NCBI GenBank assembly: GCA_021371935.1
Contig: JAJFVF010000022.1
Span: 124,001-188,000 of the forward strand
Reading direction: 5' to 3'
Source of the DNA: a bacterium
GTDB lineage: Bacteria > Armatimonadota > UBA5829
Length of the DNA stretch: 64,000 nt
Shown here: positions 8,487-17,659 of the stretch, in pieces
Layout of the letters: the number at the start of each line of letters is the position of its first letter
Position numbering within the stretch: the first letter of the stretch is position 1
Program-made: the position numbers and the translations under genes
Notes under the pieces: generated by a model
Databases searched by the model: none
What the model was told of the DNA's origin: nothing
The model's input: the letters and a program-made list of their open reading frames with translations, nothing else

Positions 8487-9908
8487 ATGGAAAGGTATGG
8501 TTTTAGTATGCAAGGAGCAGTACTTGCGCAGAGGCAAAGCCAGCGCACGATCCCCGTTCAAATTCAGGCAAATTCGATTCTTAATATGAGTCTGCTGGAA
8601 CTGCAGCAGTTTGTCGAAACGGAGGCTATGGAAAACCCGGCCTTGTGCATGGACGAGACTTCCAGATGCCCCGTATGCGGATTTGTGACCGTCGCGCCTA
8701 CATGCCCTGTCTGCAGCGCATCACTCGCCGCAAGCAAGATTACTACGCCCGAAGACCATGAGCGCTCATATCTGGAAAGAGCATTTGCCGCAGGAAATGA
8801 TGAACTCTTCGACCCGTTCAGGACCGTGGCAAAGTCCATGGAACTCAACGACTACCTGAAACAACAGGCCCGCATGATACTGGGTGGGCGAAAACTCAGA
8901 ATCGCCGAATACCTCATAGACTCGCTGGACGATGACGGATATTTCCGCGAATCGCTCTTTGAGACTGCGGAGGAGTTTGCGGCCGCAGTGCCGGAGATCG
9001 AATCGGTGCTGAAGATCGTGCAGAGCTTCGATCCATCCGGAATTGCGGCAAGAAATTTGCGTGAATCACTGCTGATCCAGATACGCCGTATTTCATCACC
9101 AGAACCTATCGCGCACACAGCCGAGATGATACTTGAAGACTATTGGGAAGACTTCTCGAAAGTGCGTTTCAAATCATTGGCAAAGAAACTCGAGGTATCT
9201 CACCAGGTTGTTGTGGAGGCATGCGAATACATACGCGACAACCTCACCCCTCACCCCGCATCGGCTTATCATCCGCCCTTCGAGGAGCTTGCACCTAGAG
9301 AGTCGAGCGCTATAGTGCCCGACATCATAATCCAAAAAAATGGAGATTCGTTCAGCGCAGAAGTTGTCGATTGTTACGGCAGTTACCTCAAGATCGATGA
9401 GACATATGAGGAATGCTATCAGTCGATCAAGAGCGGCGATAGCTATTTGGGCGAAGATGATTGCAAACATATTCGCGAGCACGTCGAGCGCGTTCGCTGT
9501 ATTCTCGACGCTATCAAGCTCAGGAAAAAGACACTTGCCAGAGTTGCGTCATACCTGGCTGAGTATCAGCATGACTTTCTGGCTTATGGGCCGTCAAAAC
9601 TAAAAACACTGCGTCAGAAGGATGTGGCGAAGGCGCTGGAAGTCCATGAGTCCACAATCTGTCGCGCATTATCCGACAAATACTGCAGGCTGCCCTCGGG
9701 TGAAGTGGTGTCGTTCGAGATATTCTTCGACTCAGCGCTGCCTGTGCGAAACCTCATCAGCCAGATCATAGCCCTCTCTACCGAACCTCTATCCGATGGC
9801 GAGATCACAAAGAAGCTTGCAGACCACGGCGTAACGATTGCCCGCAGGACAGTGGCCAAATATCGCGATCAGCTCAGGGTTTTGCCTTATCAGTTGAGGG
9901 CGGCGTAA
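8487..9908 (+). CDS. rpoN: RNA polymerase sigma-54 factor with zinc-ribbon insert
   Basis: RpoN directs core polymerase to -24/-12 promoters and needs NtrC-type activators such as the one at 1-1139. Region I is Q-rich and recognisable (LAQRQSQ...LLELQQFVE...NPAL). The C-terminal RpoN box reads ARRTVAKYR. Between region I and the core-binding region lies a four-Cys motif (C61-x2-C64 and C73-x2-C76, CPVCG...CPVCS), which textbook sigma-54 lacks. An upstream ATG at 8466 exists but lies in a dispersed repeat; ATG 8487 or 8508 is more likely. Length is about 473 residues. Confidence 0.92.
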   Translation: MERYGFSMQGAVLAQRQSQRTIPVQIQANSILNMSLLELQQFVETEAMENPALCMDETSRCPVCGFVTVAPTCPVCSASLAASKITTPEDHERSYLERAFAAGNDELFDPFRTVAKSMELNDYLKQQARMILGGRKLRIAEYLIDSLDDDGYFRESLFETAEEFAAAVPEIESVLKIVQSFDPSGIAARNLRESLLIQIRRISSPEPIAHTAEMILEDYWEDFSKVRFKSLAKKLEVSHQVVVEACEYIRDNLTPHPASAYHPPFEELAPRESSAIVPDIIIQKNGDSFSAEVVDCYGSYLKIDETYEECYQSIKSGDSYLGEDDCKHIREHVERVRCILDAIKLRKKTLARVASYLAEYQHDFLAYGPSKLKTLRQKDVAKALEVHESTICRALSDKYCRLPSGEVVSFEIFFDSALPVRNLISQIIALSTEPLSDGEITKKLADHGVTIARRTVAKYRDQLRVLPYQLRAA

Positions 9909-9911
9909 CAA

Positions 9912-9946
9912 TTTGTTATTTGGTATTTGATATTTACTATTTGTTC
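9912..9946. repeat. Heptanucleotide-period array after rpoN
   Basis: Five consecutive 7-bp units follow one another: TTTGTTA, TTTGGTA, TTTGATA, TTTACTA, TTTGTTC. The period is exact while the units diverge. It begins 4 bp after the rpoN stop codon. Confidence 0.75.
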
Positions 9947-10023
9947 GGGACAGGGCGCCCCGAAGCAACCAAAGGCAGCTAAGCGGTAACATTCTCGCAG
10001 TATATCGAAGCGCACCATAGCAA

Positions 10024-10058
10024 TAATCAATATAAATTACGAAATAGCAAATACTTTA
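10024..10058. repeat. Heptanucleotide-period array, TANNAAA type
   Basis: Units TAATCAA, TATAAAT, TACGAAA, TAGCAAA, TACTTTA follow one another with an exact 7-bp period. They are roughly the complement of the array at 9912 and lie just beyond the stop codon of the minus-strand gene at 10073. The two arrays flank a GC-rich 70-bp spacer containing the small dyad TTCGGG/CCCGAA. Confidence 0.7.
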
Positions 10059-10072
10059 TGAGGCTATGTGCT

Positions 10073-10492
10073 TTAGTGTGGCCTGAGCAGGGTGAGAGGA
10101 TAGAATTGGATGTTCCTGAGTATTCCAAAAACAACGATAACCGCAGATGATATCCAGTAAATTCCGACTGAGCGAAATCTTTTGCATGGGAGTTTTACCT
10201 TAAGCAGTTCTAGTAGTTCCACAACAATCGACCATGCTATTACTGGAACAGCGAAAACAATTAGGATGTTGAATGCCACTGCACCCTGCAAATTACCATG
10301 GACCAGTTGATGTAGACTTCGCAACATCCCACAGCCGGGACAGTAAAGGCCTGTCATATCATGAAAGACGCATCTCGGCAGCCAGATGCTCTTCTGAGGG
10401 TCCACGAACCACAATGCCAGAAACGCAAGCGTGATCGAAAACACCACAATTGAAGCGCGAAGAGCTTCGGCTTTTGGTAATTTTTGCATCAT
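10073..10492 (-). CDS. DUF2752 family small membrane protein
   Basis: The 139-residue protein has two to three predicted membrane segments and the family signature: a Cys in PRCVFHDMTG, then LYCPGCGMLRSLHQLVHG. Members are often encoded with RDD or zinc-ribbon proteins, as here, but their function is unknown. Its start overlaps the stop of the upstream RDD gene (ATGA), so the two are translationally coupled. Confidence 0.85.
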   Translation of the reverse strand: MMQKLPKAEALRASIVVFSITLAFLALWFVDPQKSIWLPRCVFHDMTGLYCPGCGMLRSLHQLVHGNLQGAVAFNILIVFAVPVIAWSIVVELLELLKVKLPCKRFRSVGIYWISSAVIVVFGILRNIQFYPLTLLRPH

Positions 10493-11223
10493 CTGGATCG
10501 TATTACAACGGTTCCGGCAATCCTGTCATGCCAGCCCTGCTTGGTGGGACTTGTGGCTATGGAGATAAACATCAGACCGCAAGTAACTGCAGCTAATATC
10601 GACTCCATAATATAACGTACAATCGCTGTGCCTAACCCTATGGGTGAGCCGTCCGCTTTGACTATTTTCAGTCCCAAAGCCATCTTGCCCAAAGTTGCAC
10701 CCTTGGCAGTGTTCATGCCTATGAAGTAGATAATGTTAATAAGGTTGCTAATCCAAACACCATTTGCACCCCCATTCAGCGCCTCCAGCATTGCCTTCGT
10801 GTTCTGCTCACCCGACATTGAGCCGGTTGGTTCCGTTGTTCCGCCGGTCAACATGCCGATGATATAGGCGACAAAAACCAGCAAAACTGCGTCAATAAAG
10901 TATGCGGCAAAGCGAAGACCAAACCCAGCATAATCCATTACCATCGGATAAGCGGGAGTGGGCGGAAAAACGGGATCTGCAGGCTGCTCAATGACCGGAA
11001 CAGCAGAGCTTTGGCTGCTGGATTGCCCTTGATTGCTATCTGGTAATGGGGAGGAAAGCGAGGCATCCTGCGTTACGGATGGAAGTTGACTGGGGGTTTT
11101 CTTGTTGGTGGTCCTTTGTATGGGAGTGTTTACGGGAACTCTATCCGAGCCTAAATCGAAATAGCATTGTACGCACGTGGATGTGCTGCCTTTGTTCTCG
11201 TATCCACATTTTGGACATTTCAT
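10489..11223 (-). CDS. Zinc-ribbon and RDD-domain membrane protein
   Basis: The N-terminus is a zinc ribbon (CPKCGYENKG...CVQC). A Ser/Gln/Pro-rich linker of about 60 residues follows, then an RDD domain: Arg and Asp in FGLRFAAYFIDAVLL and the later GWHDRIAGTVVI. RDD proteins are membrane proteins, some with ion-transport roles, but most are uncharacterised. It forms a two-gene operon with the DUF2752 gene. Confidence 0.87.
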   Translation of the reverse strand: MKCPKCGYENKGSTSTCVQCYFDLGSDRVPVNTPIQRTTNKKTPSQLPSVTQDASLSSPLPDSNQGQSSSQSSAVPVIEQPADPVFPPTPAYPMVMDYAGFGLRFAAYFIDAVLLVFVAYIIGMLTGGTTEPTGSMSGEQNTKAMLEALNGGANGVWISNLINIIYFIGMNTAKGATLGKMALGLKIVKADGSPIGLGTAIVRYIMESILAAVTCGLMFISIATSPTKQGWHDRIAGTVVIRSR

Positions 11224-11418
11224 CTAAAGTAATCCTCATCTTTTACACTATATGTATGCCGACTAATAACTTCATCTGCATTCTATCCTCAAGCAACCGG
11301 CCTGTCAATAGTTATCGAACTATGACTGATATATTCAAGACATTCGTGTCATAACGCAGGAAACTGCCTCTATCCCAGCACTGGTCCCCTAAATTTTGCC
11401 TGTTTTCAAAAAATAGTA

Positions 11419-11448
11419 TTGACAAGCCGCATATATGGCCGGTATACT
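11419..11448 (+). promoter_or_regulatory. trp operon promoter
   Basis: The -35 TTGACA (11419-11424) and -10 TATACT (11443-11448) are 18 bp apart. The predicted transcription start near 11455 lies only a few bases before the leader-peptide ATG at 11458, so the leader mRNA may be leaderless or nearly so. Confidence 0.8.
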
Positions 11449-11457
11449 GGGAGTGTT

Positions 11458-11559
11458 ATGAACACAGCGTCTTATTTGATAATACATGGAGGCGAGTATA
11501 CTTGGGGCTGGCGCCACTTCAACATGAGTGGAGCCGCCGCATCAGCACGTATCAAATAG
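11458..11559 (+). CDS. trpL: trp leader peptide
   Basis: This is a 33-codon open frame between the trp promoter and the attenuator hairpins. It contains Trp-Gly-Trp (YTWGWRHFN), the Trp codons needed to sense charged tRNA-Trp by ribosome stalling. The 3' part of the frame (GTGGAGC, 11528-11534) is complementary to GCTCCAC at 11594-11600, as expected for segment 1 of a transcription attenuator. No Shine-Dalgarno site fits, which agrees with a start at the very 5' end of the transcript. Confidence 0.72.
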   Translation: MNTASYLIIHGGEYTWGWRHFNMSGAAASARIK

Positions 11560-11593
11560 ACATAAAATAATAGACAGTTTATAGTCGCGGGCC

Positions 11594-11685
11594 GCTCCAC
11601 AGGAGTGTCCGCGGCTTTTGGTGTGTGCGTAAGCACGCTGGCAGGTGCAAAAGCCGAGGATTAGCAGTATGTCCTCGGTTTTTTT
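11594..11685 (+). terminator. trp attenuator with antiterminator
   Basis: The terminator is CCGAGGA (11654-11660) paired with TCCTCGG (11672-11678) followed by seven T. A competing pairing is CGGCTTTT (11612-11619) with AAAAGCCG (11649-11656), which overlaps the terminator's left arm. GCTCCAC at 11594 can pair with the leader-peptide region. Together these give a classical mutually exclusive set: stalled ribosome, antiterminator; fast translation, terminator. Confidence 0.82.
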
Positions 11686-11725
11686 GCGTTTTAGGCACAT
11701 TTGACAAATGAAGGAGCACAAGCAT

Positions 11726-13219
11726 ATGAGTGCATATTATCCAGATAAAAAAGAATTCATCAAACGAGCCGGAAACGGCAACATGACGCCGGTATACAAG
11801 GAGATATTGGCAGATATGGAGACCCCAGTATCCGCATTTCGGAAGATCACTCAGACAGGCAGTGAAGACTACTCATTCCTGCTTGAGAGCGTCGAGGGAG
11901 GGGAGAGAATGGCCAGGTTCTCGTTCCTGGGAAATGGCACAAACCTGGTCATCAAAAGCAGAGGCCGGAATGTCGAAATCACTCGCGACGACAAGCTGGA
12001 ACAGATCAACCTCGAAGCAGGCAGAGATGTCCTGCATATATTGAAGGACGAGATGAGCAGCCTGCGTTATGTGCCCGATCCTGACCTGCCGAGGTTCTGC
12101 GGCGGAGCGGTCGGGTTCATCGGATACGATATGGTCCGGTTCTTTGAGGATCTGCCGGATATGACCATCGATGATCTCAAAATGCCCGACTGCACACTGA
12201 TTTTTACAGACACGCTGCTCATCTTCGATCATGTGCGCCATAAAATTCGCGTGGTCTGCAATGCACGAATCGATGGAAACCCCGAATCAGCCTATGATCA
12301 TGCGGTAGGCAAGATCGAGAAAATGATCGAGCGCCTGAAATCCCCTGTTAAGACAAGCACTTTAAAGCGAAATGCTAATTCACCGACTATTACTTCTAAC
12401 TTCACTAAAACTGAGTTTGAGAACGCAGTGACCAGATGCAAGGAATACATTGCAGCGGGAGATGTGATACAGGTCGTGCTCTCCCAGCGTTTTCAGACTA
12501 AAGTGACTGCCGACCCGTTCGATGTCTACCGCGCCCTGCGCAGTCTGAACCCCTCCCCTTACATGTATTATCTGTCCTATGGCGATATGAAGCTGATTGG
12601 GTCATCACCTGAGATTCTGGTCACTGAGGAACGCGGAAATGTGACCGTCCGCCCTATAGCCGGAACTCGACCAAGAGGCGCAACTGAAGAGCAGGACCTC
12701 GCACTTGAAGATGAGCTTCTTAAGGATGAGAAAGAACGGGCAGAGCACATCATGCTTGTCGACCTGGGACGCAACGACATCGGCAGGGTCTGCAGGTATG
12801 GAAGCGTGGACGTTAACGAACTCATGGTGATCGAGAAATATTCTCACGTGATGCATATGGTCTCGAATGTGCGCGGGAGGCTGAACCTGGACAAAGACGA
12901 GTTCGACCTGTTGAGAGCATGCTTCCCGGCTGGGACAGTCTCGGGTGCTCCCAAGATCAGAGCAATGGAGATTATAGACGAGTTGGAGCCTACCAGGCGG
13001 GGCTCATATGCCGGTGCTATAGGATATTTCAGCTACTCAGGCAACATGGATGCATGTATAACTATACGCACTATTCTTATTCAAGACGATACAGCATATG
13101 TCCAAGCGGGTGCAGGAATTGTGGCTGATTCTGTACCTGCCAAGGAATATGAAGAGACTCAAAACAAAGCCAAGGCATTGATTAATGCGTTGAGCGCTGC
13201 AGAGGAAGGATTGGAGTAA
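11726..13219 (+). CDS. trpE: Anthranilate synthase component I
   Basis: TrpE makes anthranilate from chorismate with ammonia supplied by TrpG, the first step to tryptophan. About 497 residues with the chorismate-binding domain motifs [31 protein letters not shown] and [11 protein letters not shown]. The N-terminal Trp-feedback region has LLES and RFSFLG. Start 11726 is used because AAGGAG lies 9 bases upstream; an in-frame ATG at 11708 has no ribosome site. It is followed by trpG after 4 bp. Confidence 0.96.
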   Translation: MSAYYPDKKEFIKRAGNGNMTPVYKEILADMETPVSAFRKITQTGSEDYSFLLESVEGGERMARFSFLGNGTNLVIKSRGRNVEITRDDKLEQINLEAGRDVLHILKDEMSSLRYVPDPDLPRFCGGAVGFIGYDMVRFFEDLPDMTIDDLKMPDCTLIFTDTLLIFDHVRHKIRVVCNARIDGNPESAYDHAVGKIEKMIERLKSPVKTSTLKRNANSPTITSNFTKTEFENAVTRCKEYIAAGDVIQVVLSQRFQTKVTADPFDVYRALRSLNPSPYMYYLSYGDMKLIGSSPEILVTEERGNVTVRPIAGTRPRGATEEQDLALEDELLKDEKERAEHIMLVDLGRNDIGRVCRYGSVDVNELMVIEKYSHVMHMVSNVRGRLNLDKDEFDLLRACFPAGTVSGAPKIRAMEIIDELEPTRRGSYAGAIGYFSYSGNMDACITIRTILIQDDTAYVQAGAGIVADSVPAKEYEETQNKAKALINALSAAEEGLE

Positions 13220-13223
13220 GACA

Positions 13224-13784
13224 ATGATCCTGATGATAGACAACTATGACAGCTTTACATATAACCTGGTCCAGTATCTGGGTGAGATGGGGCAGCAGCT
13301 AAAGGTATTCAGAAACGATAAGATCACACTGGATCAGATTGAAGAGATGAAGCCGGACAAGATAGTGATATCTCCGGGACCGTGCACACCAAACGAGGCC
13401 GGTGTGTCAGTGGCTGCGATCAAGCACTTTGCGGGAAAGATTCCCATACTGGGGGTATGCCTTGGGCACCAGAGTATAGGATATGCGTTCGGCGGGGAGG
13501 TCGTGCGGGCGCAGAGGCTTATGCACGGAAAGACATCTCTCATTCACCACGATGGTGAGGGTATTTTCAAGAATATGCCGAACCCGTTTACTGCAACACG
13601 TTATCACTCTCTGATAATACGACGAGAGACTATTGCCGACTGTCTGCAGATAACAGCCGAAACCGATCAACGCGAAATCATGGGAGTGCGCCACAAAGAC
13701 TATCCAATCGAGGGCGTTCAGTTCCACCCGGAGTCGATCTTGACTCAGGAAGGCAAGTTGTTGCTTAAGAATTTTGTTGGATAA
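13224..13784 (+). CDS. trpG: Anthranilate synthase component II, glutamine amidotransferase
   Basis: This is a class I glutamine amidotransferase of 186 residues that delivers ammonia to TrpE. The nucleophile Cys is in GVCLGHQ and the His-Glu pair is in GVQFHPESI. The N-terminus [19 protein letters not shown] is typical of TrpG/PabA. In many bacteria the same protein also serves PabB for folate; no separate pabA is visible here. Confidence 0.95.
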   Translation: MILMIDNYDSFTYNLVQYLGEMGQQLKVFRNDKITLDQIEEMKPDKIVISPGPCTPNEAGVSVAAIKHFAGKIPILGVCLGHQSIGYAFGGEVVRAQRLMHGKTSLIHHDGEGIFKNMPNPFTATRYHSLIIRRETIADCLQITAETDQREIMGVRHKDYPIEGVQFHPESILTQEGKLLLKNFVG

Positions 13785-13827
13785 AATTTTTCGCGAAAAC
13801 GCGAGAAACAAAGCGCGAAATTCTGAT

Positions 13828-13901
13828 GTCATTCCCGCGAATGCAGGAATCCGGGCAATGGTGCCATAGCCCACTGGATTCCCGATCAAGTCGGGAATGA
13901 C
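13828..13901. repeat. Inverted GTCATTCCCG repeat between trpG and trpD
   Basis: Perfect 10-bp termini GTCATTCCCG and CGGGAATGAC bound a 74-bp unit that contains two inner hairpins (GGAATCCGGG-type and GATTCCCGATC-type). It resembles widespread palindromic intergenic repeats built from ATTCCCGC...GCGGGAAT found in many bacteria. It sits in the middle of the trp operon and could form a stem in the trpG-trpD message. Confidence 0.7.
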
Positions 13902-13982
13902 AAAAGTGATAGGTCAGATTTTTTTAGTTATCGTGCTTTCATAATTTTGTGCTTTCACAATAAATTTACCTGGAGAAAGAAA

Positions 13983-15011
13983 ATGATTAGAGATGCTATT
14001 AAGAAAGTGGTCGAAGGGTGTAACCTCAGTCAGGATGAGGCCATGCTCGCAATGACCGAGATAATGGATGGTGAAGCGACCGCCGCGCAGGTGTCGTCAT
14101 TTATCACGGCGATGCGGATTAAAGGCGAGACCGTGGATGAGATTACCGGTTTCGTCAAGATTATGCGCGAAAAGGCGATCAAGGTCAGGCCGAAGTGCGA
14201 TGCTCTCATCGACACATGCGGCACGGGCGGAGACACGCTCGATACGTTCAATATATCAACCACTGCGACATTTGTGATCGTTGGAGCGGGGGTGACTGTC
14301 GCAAAACACGGCAACCGTGCGGCTTCAAGCACATGCGGCAGTGCGGATGTCCTGGAAGCACTCGGGGTGAATCTGAACCTGAACCCGGATCAGATCGCGA
14401 CATGCATAGACCAGGCGGGAATAGGATTTATGTTCGCGCCTTTTATGCACCCATCCATGAAACATGCCGCCGGACCGCGCAAAGAGATCGGTATAAGGAC
14501 GGTCTTTAACATGCTCGGACCTATGACCAACCCAGCAAACGCGAAATGGCAGGTGATCGGAGTATTCGCGCCTGATATCACTGAGACTATGGCGAAGGTG
14601 CTCAATGCTCTGGGGACAGAGCGGGCGATGGTCTTTCATGGCATGGCCGGTCTGGACGAGATATCCACACTGGGCGAGACGCGCATAAGCGAACTCAAAG
14701 ACGGCAAAGTCAACACATATACGGTGTCGCCATCAGACTTTGGAATAGAGACCGTAAAGCCGGAAAAACTGGCGGCAGGCACTGGTAGTGTTGTGGACAA
14801 TGTCCAGGCTCTGCTGAGTGTGCTCGACGGCGAAAAAGGCGCAAGGCGCGATATTGTGCTGCTCAATGCAGCGGCGGCGCTGATGGTCGCAGGCAAGGCT
14901 GACGACATACGCGACGGAATGACTCTGGCGGCGCAGTCTATCGACTCGGGCGCAGCTATGGAGTCGCTAAAGAGGTTCAAGTCAATAACGCAGGAGCTTG
15001 CAGCAAATTGA
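13983..15011 (+). CDS. trpD: Anthranilate phosphoribosyltransferase
   Basis: TrpD joins anthranilate to phosphoribosyl pyrophosphate. Visible motifs are CGTGGDTLDTFNIST (PRPP-binding loop), KHGNRAASS and the later FMFAPFMHPSMKHA and RTVFNMLGPMTNPA. The start at 13983 follows GGAGAAAG; an upstream in-frame ATG at 13947 lies in AT-rich spacer. The stop overlaps the TTG start of trpC (TTGA). Confidence 0.96.
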   Translation: MIRDAIKKVVEGCNLSQDEAMLAMTEIMDGEATAAQVSSFITAMRIKGETVDEITGFVKIMREKAIKVRPKCDALIDTCGTGGDTLDTFNISTTATFVIVGAGVTVAKHGNRAASSTCGSADVLEALGVNLNLNPDQIATCIDQAGIGFMFAPFMHPSMKHAAGPRKEIGIRTVFNMLGPMTNPANAKWQVIGVFAPDITETMAKVLNALGTERAMVFHGMAGLDEISTLGETRISELKDGKVNTYTVSPSDFGIETVKPEKLAAGTGSVVDNVQALLSVLDGEKGARRDIVLLNAAAALMVAGKADDIRDGMTLAAQSIDSGAAMESLKRFKSITQELAAN

Positions 15012-15838
15012 TACTGGATAAGATTATACAAGAAAAGATTATTGAAGTTGAACAGAGAAAGGCTGTATTGCCTCTGCGTGAACTCAGGTCACGTGTATCT
15101 GATGCGCCCATGCCGTTGGATTTTGCAAAGCGGCTCGTCAGAAATAAGAACGGAATTCCGGCTGTGATTGCGGAGGTAAAAAAAGCCTCGCCATCAAAAG
15201 GACTGATCCGGCAGGACTTCGATCCAAGAGCAATCGCTGCGTCGTATGAGTCCGGCGGGGCATCGGCAATATCTGTGCTCACTGACGAGAAGTTTTTCCA
15301 GGGCTCGCTGGAATATATGAAGTTTGTAAAGCGGACTGTATCGATCCCTGTGCTCAGAAAGGACTTCCTAATAGATGAATATCAGGTCTATGAGGCTCGG
15401 ACAGCGGGAGCAGACGCTGTGCTGCTGATTGTGGCAGCTCTCGAAAAGGATAAACTGGCCGAGCTGATGAACCGCGCGACCGAACTCGGAATGTATGCTC
15501 TGGTGGAGGTCCATGATGAGCATGAGATGGAGATGGCGCTGGACGTGTGTGCGCCGCTTATAGGGATCAATAACAGGAATTTGCAAACATTCGAGGTCAG
15601 CTTGGATACCAGTATAAGGCTGATGCAGCAATTTACGTCCGGCCATACAGCCACTCAAAACAAAGCTGAAAAGGTAGCGATGACAGGTGGCAGGCCGAGA
15701 TTTGTGAGCGAGAGTGGGATATTTTCTCACGATGACCTGACCAGACTAGGCTCGATTGGAGTGGACGCGGTGCTGATAGGTGAAGCCCTTGTGCGTGAAG
15801 ATGACATCGAGGCAAAACTGCGGGAGTTGATTGGATGA
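15008..15838 (+). CDS. trpC: Indole-3-glycerol phosphate synthase
   Basis: TrpC closes the indole ring from carboxyphenylamino-deoxyribulose phosphate. A TIM barrel of 276 residues with the catalytic Lys/Glu signatures AEVKKASPSKG, VLRKDFLID, EVHDEHEM, INNRNL and SESGI. The start codon is TTG in the 4-bp overlap TTGA with trpD, and the stop overlaps the ATG of trpF. Both overlaps support tight coupling. Confidence 0.95.
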   Translation: MILDKIIQEKIIEVEQRKAVLPLRELRSRVSDAPMPLDFAKRLVRNKNGIPAVIAEVKKASPSKGLIRQDFDPRAIAASYESGGASAISVLTDEKFFQGSLEYMKFVKRTVSIPVLRKDFLIDEYQVYEARTAGADAVLLIVAALEKDKLAELMNRATELGMYALVEVHDEHEMEMALDVCAPLIGINNRNLQTFEVSLDTSIRLMQQFTSGHTATQNKAEKVAMTGGRPRFVSESGIFSHDDLTRLGSIGVDAVLIGEALVREDDIEAKLRELIG

Positions 15839-16473
15839 CACTGGCCAAAATCTGTGGGATCACTAATATTGAGGACGCCATAGCGGCAGTGGAGTCTGGT
15901 GCGGATATGCTGGGTTTTATCTTTGCAGACAGCCCAAGGCATGTAGGCGTGTCCACGGTAGCTGATATCTTGAATACCATCAAACCATCAAACCATCAAA
16001 CCATCAGAACTGTCGGGGTCTTCACTGAAGAATCCGACGAAGTGATGCAGATTATGGACGAGTGCAGCTTGGACTACGCTCAGCTTCACGGCGATCAAAG
16101 TGAAGACTTTGCACGGAAGATCGGTGCGGGTCGGGTGATACGTGTTGCGCGTGTGAGGGATGAATCCAGCATCAACGACCTTGCAAGTCACTCGCACGCC
16201 GCCTATTACTTGCTTGATACATACAAGAAAGGGCAACCAGGAGGCACCGGAGAGACATTCGACTGGGAGCTTGCAGTCCGCGCAAAATCACTCGGCAAAC
16301 CCATCATTCTCTCAGGTGGGCTGGAGCCCGAAAACATAGCAGATGCAATCAAGACAGTTAAGCCGTATGCAGTGGATATATCGAGTGGGGTGGAGATATG
16401 CCCCGGCAAGAAGGATCACAATAAGGTAAAGGAGTTAATTGAAAATGTCAGAGCAGCAGACAACGCTTCCTGA
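15835..16473 (+). CDS. trpF: Phosphoribosylanthranilate isomerase
   Basis: TrpF isomerises phosphoribosylanthranilate. The 212-residue barrel shows KICGITN at the N-terminus, [40 protein letters not shown] and VDISSGVE. Residues around [11 protein letters not shown] are encoded by an 8-bp tandem repeat (15977-16008) that is read in successive frames; this lies between conserved strands, before VGVFTE. The 3' end overlaps trpB by about 29 bp. Confidence 0.94.
   Translation: MTLAKICGITNIEDAIAAVESGADMLGFIFADSPRHVGVSTVADILNTIKPSNHQTIRTVGVFTEESDEVMQIMDECSLDYAQLHGDQSEDFARKIGAGRVIRVARVRDESSINDLASHSHAAYYLLDTYKKGQPGGTGETFDWELAVRAKSLGKPIILSGGLEPENIADAIKTVKPYAVDISSGVEICPGKKDHNKVKELIENVRAADNAS
15977..16008 (+). 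repeat. Octanucleotide tandem repeat inside trpF
   Basis: Three exact copies of CCATCAAA and a fourth with one change (CCATCAGA) lie head to tail within the coding sequence. Because 8 is not a multiple of 3, gain or loss of a single unit would shift the reading frame of trpF. Confidence 0.9.
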
Positions 16474-17659
16474 TGCTCGCGGCCACTTCGGAATGTATGG
16501 CGGGCGATACGTCCCTGAAATTCTGATGCCGGCTTTGGACGAGCTTATGGAGACTTACAGTCGGTATAAAGATGATAAAGAATTTAACGAAGAGTTGGAC
16601 TATTATTTCAAGGAGTATGTGGGCAGACCCACACCACTATACTTCGCCAAAAGGATGACAGAGAAACTCGCTGGCGCAAAGATATATCTCAAGCGCGAAG
16701 ACCTATGTCACACCGGTGCGCACAAGCTCAATAATGTGATGGGTCAAATTTTGCTTGCAAAGCGGATGGGTAAACCCAGGGTCATCGCTGAGACAGGCGC
16801 AGGTCAGCATGGTGTCGCAACAGCTACTGCATGTGCGCTTTTTGGCCTCAAGTGTCACGTCTACATGGGTGTTGAGGACATGGAAAGGCAGGCCTTGAAT
16901 GTCTTTAGAATGAGGTTATTAGGGGCTGAGGTAATCCCGGTCACCAGCGGCACTCAGACCCTTAAGGACGCTACCAGCGAGGCAATCCGCGACTGGGTCA
17001 CAAATGTCAACGATACGCATTACATTATAGGCTCGGTGGTCGGGCCGCACCCCTACCCTATGATGGTGCGCGATTTCCAGTCTGTAATAGGCCGAGAGAC
17101 CCGCAGGCAGCACATCGAAAAAGAAGGCAGGCTCCCTGATTACCTGGTCGCATGTGTCGGCGGGGGCAGCAACGCTATGGGGATGTTTTATCCGTTCGCA
17201 AAAGATGAGTCGGTCAAGATGATAGGCGTTGAAGCTGCCGGTGAAGGGATTAATACACCTCGCCACTGCTCGACATTGGGTCTGGGATCGCCGGGCGTGC
17301 TGCATGGCTCGATGAGCTATTTATTGCAGGATGAGGACGGCCAGGTCCAGCTCACTCACAGCATCTCGGCAGGGCTGGATTATCCTGGGGTCGGGCCGGA
17401 ACACAGCTATTTCAAAGACTCGGGGCGGGCGGAATATACAAACGCCACAGACGCCGAGGCTCTGGAAGCATTCCAGTTTCTTTCGGAAACAGAAGGTATA
17501 ATTCCCGCGCTGGAATCTTCGCATGCGATTGCACATGTCAGGAAGTTGGCTCCCAGTCTGGGTAAGAATGAAACAGTGGTGATATGCTTATCCGGCAGAG
17601 GCGATAAGGACGTGCATACAGTAGCCAAGCAGCTTGGGACGGAGGGCATATTGGAATGA
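16445..17659 (+). CDS. trpB: Tryptophan synthase beta chain
   Basis: TrpB condenses indole with serine using pyridoxal phosphate. About 404 residues; the PLP lysine is in HTGAHKLNN, with [10 protein letters not shown], the phosphate loop GGGSNAMG and CLSGRGDKD. It is the TrpB1 type that pairs with TrpA. The ATG at 16445 is 10 bases after AAAGGAG; a TTG six bases earlier is possible. The end overlaps trpA (ATGA). Confidence 0.97.
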   Translation: MSEQQTTLPDARGHFGMYGGRYVPEILMPALDELMETYSRYKDDKEFNEELDYYFKEYVGRPTPLYFAKRMTEKLAGAKIYLKREDLCHTGAHKLNNVMGQILLAKRMGKPRVIAETGAGQHGVATATACALFGLKCHVYMGVEDMERQALNVFRMRLLGAEVIPVTSGTQTLKDATSEAIRDWVTNVNDTHYIIGSVVGPHPYPMMVRDFQSVIGRETRRQHIEKEGRLPDYLVACVGGGSNAMGMFYPFAKDESVKMIGVEAAGEGINTPRHCSTLGLGSPGVLHGSMSYLLQDEDGQVQLTHSISAGLDYPGVGPEHSYFKDSGRAEYTNATDAEALEAFQFLSETEGIIPALESSHAIAHVRKLAPSLGKNETVVICLSGRGDKDVHTVAKQLGTEGILE

